Positions 26,193 through 33,234 are shown, counted from the first letter of the stretch. The stretch is DNA of 43,109 nt from Pseudodesulfovibrio sp. S3 (GCF_004025585.1 NZ_QTZO01000020.1:1-43109); one strand, 5' to 3'. Notes: generated by a model from the letters alone, not told the origin. Program-made: numbers and translations.

Positions 26193-26540
26193 TTAGCAGC
26201 CGCAGCCGCCTGATCCTGCGGAACCGCAGGAGCTTGATGAAGAGCAGTCGCAGCTTCCGCCGGAACCGCCGCCGACCGGGTTTTCAGACTCGACCACGAA
26301 ACCGTAGTAGGTCATGTCGATCTTTATGTTGCCGGTCTGGGCTTGCAATTCATTTTCGATGAGGAAGGTTAATCCTGCGGCCTCGAACACTTCGTCTTTA
26401 TCGGTAGGCTCATCCAGAGCCAAGGTCAGGCGTGGGCCTGCTCAACCGCCAGCCGCGAGATAGACGCGGATGGGGGATGCTTCCTTGTCCTGGAAATAGC
26501 CTTCCAGCTGCTTCTGGGCAGCTTCGGTGACTTCGAACAT
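26193..26540 (-). CDS. HesB-like selenoprotein with in-frame UGA (Sec33)
   Basis: Reading the minus strand from ATG 26540 gives 115 residues interrupted only by TGA at 26442-26444 (codon 33). The sequence on either side is continuous with the family: MFEVTEAAQKQLEGYF before, then SPIRVYLAAGG-U-AGPRLTLALDE after. The UGA sits exactly where the paralogue at 25581-25931 has Cys33, the first Fe-S ligand of IscA proteins. A bacterial SECIS-like hairpin begins 20 bases after the UGA. The ATG has a Shine-Dalgarno AGGAGG at about seven bases. The C-terminus repeats the Cys-rich tail (SSSSCGSAGSGGCGC). HesB-like selenoproteins are a known class. A gene finder would report only the last 76 residues. 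Sec would make the site more nucleophilic or redox-active; its role is unknown. Confidence 0.85.
26407..26421 (-). promoter_or_regulatory. Bacterial SECIS-like hairpin after the UGA
   Basis: On the mRNA, GGCUC-UGGAU-GAGCC: a 5-bp perfect stem with a five-base loop whose second base is G, 20 nt after the UGA. This fits the loose bacterial SECIS description (small apical loop with G in its first two positions, roughly 15-35 nt after the UGA). The Cys paralogue lacks the pairing at this place. A closer hairpin (CAGGC-CCAC-GCCUG) lies between it and the UGA. Confidence 0.7.
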
Positions 26541-26574
26541 GTATAAATCCTCCTAATTGTGGTCGGGAAATGAA

Positions 26575-26603
26575 GAGGTAAGGTCTATACCACCCTTTGT
26601 CAA
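26575..26603 (-). promoter_or_regulatory. Possible promoter of the selenoprotein gene
   Basis: TTGACA at 26598-26603 (minus strand), 17-base spacer, then TACCTC. The -35 is perfect, the -10 weak. It lies 35 bases before the start codon and back to back with the pyrR promoter. Confidence 0.4.
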
Positions 26604-26634
26604 ATCCAAAGTTGCCGATTCTGTCTGGTGGAAG

Positions 26635-26663
26635 TTGACCACCCCTCGGGTATGGGCTAATTT
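26635..26663 (+). promoter_or_regulatory. Probable sigma-70 promoter of the pyrR operon
   Basis: TTGACC, a 17-base spacer and TAATTT, ending 40 bases before the pyrR start. The leader is too short for a pyr-type attenuator. Confidence 0.6.
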
Positions 26664-26702
26664 CCTACGTTCCTTGAACCGAAAAAGCCATGCGAGGCCG
26701 AT

Positions 26703-27248
26703 ATGATGAAAGATTGCGGCACCATTTTGTCCGAGAAAGAAATGAGCCGGACACTCGAGCGACTGGCCGTTGAAGTATATGAGCGCAGGGGGGATGATGA
26801 ATCCTTGGCGATCATAGGCATCCAGCGGCGCGGCGCAGACCTGGCCGAGCGGCTGAAGCTGCTTCTGGACGAGCGCCTGGGCCGCAAGGTGCCCCTCGGC
26901 AAGCTCGATATCAATCTCTATCGCGACGACTGGACCACCAACCTGGAACTGTCTCCCACCATCAATTGCTCGGAGATCGGGTATGAGGTGGAGGGGCGCT
27001 CCATCGTGCTGGTGGACGACGTGCTGTATTCCGGCCGCACCATCCGGGCCGCGCTGGAGGCCATTCTCGATTACGGCCGCCCCGAGCGTGTGGAGTTGCT
27101 GGTTCTGGTGGACCGGGGACACCGCGAGCTGCCCATCCAGGCCGACTACGTGGGCAAGAGGCTGGACACCCTGGGTGACGAGCATGTCAACGTGCTCGTG
27201 GTCGAGCGCGACGGCGAGGACCGCGTCTGTCTGGTGCGGGGCGAGTAG
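26703..27248 (+). CDS. pyrR: PyrR, pyrimidine regulatory protein / uracil phosphoribosyltransferase
   Basis: A 181-aa type I phosphoribosyltransferase with the PRPP-binding motif IVLVDDVLYSGRTIRAALEAI and the PyrR hallmarks IGIQRRGADLAERL, LDINLYRDDW and LVDRGHRELPIQADYVGK. PyrR binds pyr mRNA leaders in Gram-positives and can salvage uracil to UMP; in Deltaproteobacteria its regulatory target is less clear, and no pyr gene is nearby. ATG at 26703 (or 26706). It starts a tight three-gene operon, two bases before the shikimate-kinase-like gene. Confidence 0.92.
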   Translation: MMKDCGTILSEKEMSRTLERLAVEVYERRGDDESLAIIGIQRRGADLAERLKLLLDERLGRKVPLGKLDINLYRDDWTTNLELSPTINCSEIGYEVEGRSIVLVDDVLYSGRTIRAALEAILDYGRPERVELLVLVDRGHRELPIQADYVGKRLDTLGDEHVNVLVVERDGEDRVCLVRGE

Positions 27249-27250
27249 CG

Positions 27251-27787
27251 ATGGTCTTCACTCCCCTGGCGCGTGACGAGATTCTGCAGCCGTGCATCAC
27301 TCTGGTGGGCATGGCCGGGGCCGGCAAGTCCACTCTGGGCGGATTGCTTGCCCGGCGGCTTTGTTGGGGACAGCTCGATACGGATCGGTACATGGAGTCC
27401 TATTACGGACTTCCGCTTCAGGGAATCATGGACACCTACGGGCTGGACGAATTCCTGCGCATCGAAGAGCAGTTGGTCTCTGAACTGAATCTGACACGGA
27501 CGGTTGTTTCCACCGGAGGTTCGGTCATTTATGGCCCCAGGGCCGTGAAGCGGCTCAAGGAGCTCGGCAAGATAGTGCTGCTCGACATCGACGAGTCCAC
27601 CTTCATCAAGCGGGTCGGGGACGCCGAGAATCGCGGGCTGGCCATAGGTCCGGGCAAGACCATGCAGGACCTTTACAATGAGCGTCAGCCGTTGTACCGC
27701 AGGGTCGCCGACATCACGGTCAGAACAGACAAGCTCTCGCCCGAAGCGTGCGTCGACCATATTCTCGAACATATCAGGATCGCATGA
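27251..27787 (+). CDS. Shikimate-kinase family protein
   Basis: A 178-aa P-loop kinase with Walker A GMAGAGKSTL, LDTDRYMESYYG (Asp of the DxD-type site), FLRIEEQLV (shikimate-binding Arg), STGGSVIYGP (GG motif) and the C-terminal YNERQPLYRR. These match shikimate kinase, which phosphorylates shikimate at O3 for chorismate synthesis. The lid RGLAIGPGKTMQDL is unlike the common RPLL-type lid, so a related kinase activity is possible. The last four bases overlap the next gene (ATGA). Other aromatic-pathway genes are absent. Confidence 0.7.
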   Translation: MVFTPLARDEILQPCITLVGMAGAGKSTLGGLLARRLCWGQLDTDRYMESYYGLPLQGIMDTYGLDEFLRIEEQLVSELNLTRTVVSTGGSVIYGPRAVKRLKELGKIVLLDIDESTFIKRVGDAENRGLAIGPGKTMQDLYNERQPLYRRVADITVRTDKLSPEACVDHILEHIRIA

Positions 27788-28386
27788 ACAAGCTTACCCC
27801 CAAGGCCTCTTTCCGCAAGCTGGCCGCCATATACGACAAGATGGTCGCCCGATACAACGCGGTGGCCGAACCCATCGGAATGCGTTGCGATGCCTGCACC
27901 GACAACTGCTGTCTTTCCTTCTTCCAGCACCACACCTACGTGGAGTGGGCCTACATGTGGGAAGGGTTGAACAAGCTCCCGGCCGACCGGCTGGAGGAAA
28001 TCAGGGCCAGGGCGCAAGCCTATGTGGAGCAGGGGCAGGACGCTTTGTCTCGTGGTCAGCGTCCGCACATCATGTGTCCGCTCAACATTGACGAGGACCA
28101 GGGCATCTGCGGGCTGTACGAGCACCGGCTCATGATTTGCCGCATGCACGGCGTGCCGAACATGCTGGTCAGGAACACGGGCCAGGAAATCCGCTTCCCC
28201 GGCTGCTACCGTTGTCAGGATCTGACCCAGGGCATGGACCCGCTCCCCACCGTGGACCGCACCCCCATGTACAAGGACCTGGCCATGCTGGAGATGCAGT
28301 TCGTGGGCAAGCATCTCAGGCAACTGCCCAAGGTGGACCACACCATTGCCGAGATGATCGTGCTGGGGCCGCCGCGGCTGAAATAG
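27784..28386 (+). CDS. YkgJ-type Fe/Zn-cluster protein
   Basis: A 200-aa protein with the YkgJ-family cysteine pattern: CDACTDNCC (C-x2-C-x3-CC), then CPLNIDEDQGICGLYEHRLMICRMHG and FPGCYRC. Such proteins bind an iron-sulfur or zinc centre; most are uncharacterised. It starts with ATG 27784 inside the shikimate-kinase-like stop, so the two are translationally coupled. The combination pyrR, kinase, YkgJ suggests only shared regulation. There is no signal peptide, so it is cytoplasmic. Confidence 0.8.
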   Translation: MNKLTPKASFRKLAAIYDKMVARYNAVAEPIGMRCDACTDNCCLSFFQHHTYVEWAYMWEGLNKLPADRLEEIRARAQAYVEQGQDALSRGQRPHIMCPLNIDEDQGICGLYEHRLMICRMHGVPNMLVRNTGQEIRFPGCYRCQDLTQGMDPLPTVDRTPMYKDLAMLEMQFVGKHLRQLPKVDHTIAEMIVLGPPRLK

Positions 28387-28552
28387 AGCGCCTGGCTCCG
28401 GCGATTCCCTTCGGAAGGATCAGGACGCTGTCCAGGTCCCGTTCAAGGCAGAGGGCCTTGAGCATCCCATTGCTCCAAGCGTGCGGTCGCCAGTTGCCGA
28501 GGCAATTGGTCCGGTCTGGATTTTTCCCTGTCAGGGGTGTAGTGGATGGATC

Positions 28553-28807
28553 ATGAAAAAAACTATGGCATCCATCCTCGCCCTGCTTATGCTTGCGGGT
28601 GCGATCGTCGCGGCTGGGAGTTTTCCGCTACGGTTGCCGGGGGAGGCGCAGGCTGCCTCGACAGTCTACCACGGAAACAGGAATTCCTACATTTTTCACC
28701 AGCCCGCTTGCCGGTATTACAACTGCAAGAACTGTTCGGTGGTCTTTACCTCGCGCCAGGAGGCGCTGGGTGCAGGGTTTCGGCCCTGCAAGATCTGCAA
28801 GCCATGA
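28553..28807 (+). CDS. Small secreted protein with Ada-like zinc-binding domain
   Basis: An 84-aa product: a Sec signal peptide (MKKTMASILALLMLAGAIVAAG, cleavage possibly after AQA near residue 34), then YHGNRNSYIFHQPACRYYNCKNC, VVFTSRQEALGAGFRPCKICKP. That pattern (H-x3-C near the start, GFRPCKxC at the end) is the metal-binding fold seen in the N-terminus of Ada and at the C-terminus of secreted nucleases, here as an isolated domain. Role unknown; periplasmic metal or DNA binding is possible. Start ATG 28553; the site GGATGG before it is weak. Confidence 0.7.
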   Translation: MKKTMASILALLMLAGAIVAAGSFPLRLPGEAQAASTVYHGNRNSYIFHQPACRYYNCKNCSVVFTSRQEALGAGFRPCKICKP

Positions 28808-28813
28808 GAAGGC

Positions 28814-29170
28814 TCACACCGACAGCGTGAATCCGGCCCTGGCAAAGGTGAACTGTCCGGCCTGGAGCAGGCAGATTTCGTTTTCCTTGGCGGAAATCTG
28901 GCGGTATTTCTCGTCGTCGGGCAGGGCGGAATTCCAGACCTGGGCGATCTCGGTGCGGACCACGTTGATGCGCTGTTCCATTTGCTTGAGGCTGAAGGTG
29001 CCGTTCTTGATAGGTTCGATGGCGGCTTCCTTGAACGCCTGGATGGCCTCGTCGGAAAATTCCACGAAGTCGCCGAGCAGGTGTTCGGCCTGTTCCTGCA
29101 CCACTTCCCTGAGGTGCCCCTCAAAGCCGTAGCCGCCCTGTATATGGGTGTTGTCCATTTCGATATACAT
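28814..29170 (-). CDS. Hypothetical protein, 118 aa
   Basis: I do not recognise a family. The product is acidic, mostly helical and soluble, with no signal peptide or membrane segment. The start ATG 29170 follows GGAGGAAGG, a strong ribosome-binding site, so the gene is probably real. It converges with the Ada-like small gene (6 bases apart) and is divergent from a methyltransferase gene across 220 bases. Confidence 0.65.
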   Translation of the reverse strand: MYIEMDNTHIQGGYGFEGHLREVVQEQAEHLLGDFVEFSDEAIQAFKEAAIEPIKNGTFSLKQMEQRINVVRTEIAQVWNSALPDDEKYRQISAKENEICLLQAGQFTFARAGFTLSV

Positions 29171-29390
29171 GACCTTCCTCCGTGCTGGTCGCGTATATCT
29201 CCTATCGGACTTTCTTGAGAAATCTTAACATTGGTCGGCAACCGGTTCCAGGCCGGGCTTTCCCGCTCCGGGTTGACGGGTTTTTCGGGGTGGGGTAGGC
29301 CTCCGGTCATGTGCTCCTAGCCGCACCATACGGACAGTGGTCGCGTGTTGTTGAAAAACACCCTGAAAACACCTTGTTGAGGAGTGCACA

Positions 29391-30233
29391 ATGAAAAATA
29401 GTTTGTTCTATACCGATATGATTCCCCCCGATGCCCGTGCCCTGTGGGACGGGATGTACAAGATTCCCTGGAACGACCCTGCGTTCAGCGGGCGCATCCT
29501 TGCGGAACACCTTTCCCAGGACCATCATCTTGCCAGCCGCAAGCTGGACGTCATTGAATCCCAGGTGGCCTGGATCAATGCGAACGTCTTGACCGGGGTT
29601 TCGGCCTCGATCCTGGACCTCGGCTGCGGACCGGGGCTGTATTCCCGTTGTCTGGCCGGGGTATCGCACCGGTATGTCGGCCTGGATTTCAGCCCGGCGT
29701 CGATAGACCACGCCCGGCAGGAGTTCGGTGTTCCCGGCCGGTGCGAGTTTCGGCTCGGCGATGTGGTTGAGGCCGATTTGGGCGGTCCCTTCGATCTGGT
29801 CATGATGCTCTACGGCGAGTTGAATGTTTTTTCGCCCGATCAGTGCCGGCGAATACTGGTCAAGGCGTTTGAAGCCCTGGCACCCGGAGGCCGCCTGCTT
29901 GTGGAGCGGCAGCGGGTGCACGCCGTGCAGGCCGTGGGCCAGGGGGTGAACACCTGGACGCGGGCCGAATCCGGCGGCCTGTTCGCCGAGGCCCCGTATG
30001 TCTGCCTGACGGAAAACCATTGGTTTCAGGAGGAAGGGGTTTCCCTTCAGTGCTTCCAGGTGTGGGTCAAAGGGCAGGATGCACCTGTCCTCTACAGGAG
30101 CACCACCAAGGCATGGACGGCATCAGAGATGGAGGGCTTGTTTCGGTCGGCCGGTTTCATCGACGTGGTCCATCACTCGGATTGGCCTGTTCCCGACCAG
30201 GGACTGGCCCTGGTGTCAGGCAGGAAAGGGTAA
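29391..30233 (+). CDS. Class I SAM-dependent methyltransferase
   Basis: A 280-aa protein with motif I ILDLGCGPGLYSRCLAG, the acidic YVGLDFSPASIDHAR, the post-I GDVVEADLGGPFDLVMMLYGELNVF and FEALAPGGRLLVER. ATG 29391 after TTGAGGAG. The family fits a small-molecule methyltransferase; the substrate is unknown. It stands alone and is ended by a terminator at 30239-30269. Confidence 0.85.
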   Translation: MKNSLFYTDMIPPDARALWDGMYKIPWNDPAFSGRILAEHLSQDHHLASRKLDVIESQVAWINANVLTGVSASILDLGCGPGLYSRCLAGVSHRYVGLDFSPASIDHARQEFGVPGRCEFRLGDVVEADLGGPFDLVMMLYGELNVFSPDQCRRILVKAFEALAPGGRLLVERQRVHAVQAVGQGVNTWTRAESGGLFAEAPYVCLTENHWFQEEGVSLQCFQVWVKGQDAPVLYRSTTKAWTASEMEGLFRSAGFIDVVHHSDWPVPDQGLALVSGRKG

Positions 30234-30238
30234 CGACA

Positions 30239-30269
30239 AGGCCCGCAGCATCAGCCGTGGGCCTTTTTT
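30239..30269 (+). terminator. Intrinsic terminator after the methyltransferase
   Basis: GGCCCGC pairs with GTGGGCC (one wobble) around a ten-base loop, followed by six T. It lies just after the stop at 30231-30233. Confidence 0.85.
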
Positions 30270-30324
30270 CGTTATGGGATTGGGAGTGGTGGGCGTTGCA
30301 GGGAGCCCGCTGTCCCAAGCCGAG

Positions 30325-31158
30325 TCACAGGGCGACGTCGGCGCCTTGGAGGAAGGCGATGAAATCCCTGACCCCGGCCTGCCGTGCGAACACGTAATTT
30401 GACACCCAGCGGGTGAAGGTCATCTTGCGGCCGTAAATTTCATACTTCCGGCCCGGCCCTGCGAAATCCCAGCCGAAGAACTCGGCCACCTTGGGATTGA
30501 TGGGTTCTTCGAATTCCGGGAAGGGGTCGCCCAGCGCACCAAGGGCCGCTTCTTCCGGTGCAGGCAGGCCGAGTTCGGCTAGAATGCCTTTGGCTGCGTG
30601 ATCCATGAGCAGGGGGCCGGGGTGGTTGATCGTGTTGAACAGTTTGATATTCCGGTAGTTTGTCTTTATCAGATCCACATACTTGATCGGGGTGTGCGAT
30701 TCGCGCTCCCGCTCCTGTTTCAGGGTGTCTGCCACCATCGATGTCAGATCGAACTTGGCTCCCATGTCCGTGTGTATGTAGACCAAAACCGTTTCTTCCG
30801 GCGGCAGGCCTGCGTCGATGTAGTTGTCGAGCAGTTCGCATCGATAGTCGAAGCCTTGCTTGCCTGTCCAGGTGGGCCAATAGCCCTTGAAGAACATGTT
30901 GGGGATGCACAGACTGTGCGCTGTTTCAGGCAGCTTGGCGAGCAGGGTTTCAGAGGCCAGTTCCTCCCATGCGGCGTCGAGGTGTTGGTAGAGGAAAAGG
31001 GAGCATTGGGCCAATTCCTGGTCCGGGATCGGTTCGCGAATGTAGTTGGTGTAGAGCCTGCACTCGTAACGCTCCCGGAATTCCGGGCAGCAGTCGAGGC
31101 GATCCATGAGCGGTTCGCCCTGGCAGTTGGCGTGTACGATGCAGAGTTTCCTGTCCAT
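30325..31158 (-). CDS. WcbI-like polysaccharide biosynthesis protein
   Basis: A 277-aa protein beginning DRKLCIVHANCQGEPLMDRL. The ANCQG motif near the N-terminus is typical of the WcbI family, linked to acetylation of capsule polysaccharide. SLFLYQHL, LCIPNMFFKGYWPTW and INHPGPLLMDHAAKGIL are further family-like stretches. The start ATG 31158 follows GGAG; the upstream extension has no site. No other capsule gene is nearby, so the target glycan is unknown. It is divergent from cobT. Confidence 0.6.
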   Translation of the reverse strand: MDRKLCIVHANCQGEPLMDRLDCCPEFRERYECRLYTNYIREPIPDQELAQCSLFLYQHLDAAWEELASETLLAKLPETAHSLCIPNMFFKGYWPTWTGKQGFDYRCELLDNYIDAGLPPEETVLVYIHTDMGAKFDLTSMVADTLKQERERESHTPIKYVDLIKTNYRNIKLFNTINHPGPLLMDHAAKGILAELGLPAPEEAALGALGDPFPEFEEPINPKVAEFFGWDFAGPGRKYEIYGRKMTFTRWVSNYVFARQAGVRDFIAFLQGADVAL

Positions 31159-31316
31159 ATCGACTCCGGAAGCGGTTGAAATCGTGAATGAAAAGCAGTG
31201 CGGATTGGATAGCACGGAAGTGTCGCCCCAGCAATGTCTGTATTGGTGGTTTACAGGGGTAGGGCGAGAATGTAACCAAACGCGAAACCAAAACACCAAT
31301 CCGAGGACTGAACTCA

Positions 31317-32384
31317 ATGGAAAATAGTTTCAAGGACGCATTGAACTCCATCCGCCCCGTGGATCGGACCCTGGCCGAAAAGGGGCAGGCCCATCTCGAC
31401 AATCTGACCAAACCCCGTGGCAGCCTGGGGCGTCTGGAGGAGTTGGCCCTTCAGTTGTTTCTTATCCAGGGAGGACAACCGCCAAAGGTAGACCCCATGC
31501 GCGTCTACACCGTGGCCGGTGATCACGGCGTCTACCAAGAGGGCGTCAGCCCGTATCCTCAGGAGGTGAGCCGTCAGATGGTGCTCAATTTCCTGGCTGA
31601 CGGTGCGGGCATCAATGTCCTTGCAAAGACGGTGGGTGCACAACTCTTCGTGGTGGACGCAGGCTGCTGCGGCGGCAAGTTCGACGACCATCCGAGCCTG
31701 ATTCAGGCCAAGATCGCCCCCGGTACCAACAATCTGGCCAAAGGCCCGGCCATGACCCGCGAACACTGCCTGCAAGCATTGCTGCTCGGCCTTTCCCTGG
31801 CAGACCGTGCCCATGAGGAGGGCGTCAAGGTGCTCGGCACCGGTGAAATGGGCATCTCCAACACTACCCCTTCCACGGCCCTGTACAGTGCCTATCTCGG
31901 ATTGGACCCCGAGATCATGACCGGTCCCGGTGCCGGTCTGGACAAGGCCAAGCTGCCCTCCAAGGTCGAAGTAATCAGCAAGGGGCTGGCCGTCAACCGG
32001 GCCGCCGTCGATTCCGGCGACGCCATTGAGATTCTGGCCGCGCTCGGCGGTTTGGAGATAGCCGCCCTGACCGGACTCATCCTGGGCGGCGCAAAGAATC
32101 GTCAGCTCGTCTGTGTGGACGGATTCATTTCCACGGCCGCCTATCTGGCCGCCTGGAAGCTTTGCCCGGACGTCAAGGACTATTGTCTGATCAGCCATGC
32201 CTCAGCCGAACCGGGCCACTCGGCAGCAGTCAAGGCCATGGGCCTTGATCCGTATCTCCATCTCGGCTTCCGCCTGGGCGAAGGCACGGGCGCGGCCTGC
32301 GCCATGTTCCTGGTCCGAGCCGCAGCCAATATCTACAACGACATGGCCACCTTTGCCGATGCGGGTGTGTCCGAAAGCGATTAG
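31317..32384 (+). CDS. cobT: Nicotinate-nucleotide:dimethylbenzimidazole phosphoribosyltransferase
   Basis: CobT makes alpha-ribazole phosphate, the lower-ligand nucleotide of cobalamin. The 355-aa product matches the family's usual length and has TKPRGSLGRLEELA near the start, VYTVAGDHGVYQEGVSPYP, GEMGISNTTPSTALY and the conserved glutamate in SHASAEPGH. It complements the cobD-cobQ fusion, 20 kb away. ATG 31317. I looked for a B12 riboswitch in the 158-base leader and saw none. Confidence 0.95.
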   Translation: MENSFKDALNSIRPVDRTLAEKGQAHLDNLTKPRGSLGRLEELALQLFLIQGGQPPKVDPMRVYTVAGDHGVYQEGVSPYPQEVSRQMVLNFLADGAGINVLAKTVGAQLFVVDAGCCGGKFDDHPSLIQAKIAPGTNNLAKGPAMTREHCLQALLLGLSLADRAHEEGVKVLGTGEMGISNTTPSTALYSAYLGLDPEIMTGPGAGLDKAKLPSKVEVISKGLAVNRAAVDSGDAIEILAALGGLEIAALTGLILGGAKNRQLVCVDGFISTAAYLAAWKLCPDVKDYCLISHASAEPGHSAAVKAMGLDPYLHLGFRLGEGTGAACAMFLVRAAANIYNDMATFADAGVSESD

Positions 32385-32386
32385 AT

Positions 32387-32494
32387 TGCCTCCGGCGGCT
32401 GGAGGGAAGGGAGAGGACACCTTTTGAAAAAGGTTCTCCTCTCCCTTCCCCCCAGGCCCCCCATCCCTCTCTTTCCAAAACTTTGTGACGCCGC
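32387..32494 (-). repeat. Interspersed repeat R3, copy 3 (longer form)
   Basis: On the minus strand it has the same ends as copies 1-2 (CAAAGTTTTGG ... GCCGCCGGAGGCA) and the same loop CCTTTTTCAAAAGG. The hairpin arms are different (GGGAGAGGA with TCCTCTCCC), so the pairing is maintained by a different sequence. It lies two bases after the cobT stop, where the Shine-Dalgarno end cannot serve a gene in this orientation. Confidence 0.75.
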
Positions 32495-32573
32495 TTGGCG
32501 GGGTTCTTCAGAGTGTTTCCCTTGTATCACTTGTCTCCCCCCTTACCGCGGGCTACACACCTTTTTCCCAAAT

Positions 32574-32614
32574 TGGAGCGATTTGGGTGCCAAAGGCACC
32601 CAACAGCGGCTCTC
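32574..32614 (-). repeat. Intergenic repeat R1, copy 2
   Basis: Reverse-strand match of 53-93 with a compensated stem change (GGGTGCC with GGCACCC). It is part of a repeat-packed gap, 32385-32831, in which I see no gene. Confidence 0.6.
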
Positions 32615-32653
32615 TTCCCCCGGTGCATCGAGGTGGTTGAGAGTGGTGCAGAT

Positions 32654-32730
32654 GTGCATTTTCTCGGGTGCAGCTCAACCGGAGGCGTAGCCTGGCTACG
32701 GTGAGGATCGAGCAAGCCCGAAAAATGTGC
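32654..32730 (+). repeat. Hairpin repeat R4, copy 2
   Basis: Arms GTGCATTTTCTCGGG and CCCGAAAAATGTGC enclose an inner hairpin (CGTAGCC-T-GGCTACG). The outer arms repeat those of 21099-21138. Confidence 0.5.
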
Positions 32731-32757
32731 AGATGCGCCGCTGTCGGCCGCCGGCAC

Positions 32758-32826
32758 TACAAAGCGCACCAAAAGAATAGGCCGGTCAGTTAACCTGACC
32801 GGCCTATTCTTTTGGTGCGCTTTGTA
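32758..32826. terminator. Perfect 32-bp inverted repeat, probably a bidirectional terminator
   Basis: Arms of 32 bases pair without mismatch around the five-base loop TTAAC. The middle GGCCGGTCAG/CTGACCGGCC stem is followed by TATTCTTTT on either strand. It sits between cobT and the convergent 65-aa gene, so it can end both transcripts. The stem is far longer than termination needs. Confidence 0.75.
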
Positions 32827-32831
32827 CGCCC

Positions 32832-33029
32832 CTACGCATCTCCGAGGTCTCCGGTAACGGCTTGTATGACGTCACCCTTGGCGTTGTATGTTCCGGTGGC
32901 CTCAACCTTCACGAGTTCGCGGGCCATTTCCGGATTTTCCAGAACCTGTCTTTGCAAGCGGACCTTGCGGATGGACTTGACCTGTTCGGCCAAATTCGAA
33001 CCTTGTACTTCAAAACCGGCAACTTCCAT
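32832..33029 (-). CDS. Small 65-aa protein under a sigma-28-type promoter
   Basis: Starts MEVAGFEVQGSNLAEQVKSI and continues with a charged helical part (KVRLQRQVLENPEMARELVKVE). No signal peptide or membrane segment. The start ATG 33029 follows the perfect site AAGGAGG. I do not recognise a named family. Upstream (33077-33103) is an exact TAAA-N15-GCCGATAA, the flagellar sigma factor (FliA) promoter consensus, so the protein is probably made with late flagellar or chemotaxis genes. It could be a small motility or regulatory protein. No other flagellar gene is in the window. Confidence 0.75.
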   Translation of the reverse strand: MEVAGFEVQGSNLAEQVKSIRKVRLQRQVLENPEMARELVKVEATGTYNAKGDVIQAVTGDLGDA

Positions 33030-33076
33030 GATTCTTACCTCCTTGCATGGAGTAGTGAATATGTTCCTTGCAGATT

Positions 33077-33103
33077 TTATCGGCAAATATTCAGAAACCT
33101 TTA
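33077..33103 (-). promoter_or_regulatory. Sigma-28 (FliA) promoter
   Basis: Minus strand: TAAA at 33103-33100, 15 bases, GCCGATAA at 33084-33077. This matches the enterobacterial FliA consensus at all 12 defined positions with correct spacing, and it lies about 48 bases before the start codon. Confidence 0.75.
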
Positions 33104-33234
33104 GGCTAGGGGTGGCCATGCGGGCGCATTTGCTGCCCGATAGCTTGATTTTATTTATTTTTTTCATATAAAGAAATCTTTAGTCCTCTGTCGGAAAGGG
33201 TGTCGGAGCGGTCAGTAGTGCAGCTGGGTCCGAA

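Noticed and set aside
26193..26423. A 76-aa HesB-like ORF as an independent gene
   Set aside because: It lacks the N-terminal third of the family, has no ribosome-binding site at 26423, and the missing third is present in frame just upstream, separated only by UGA.
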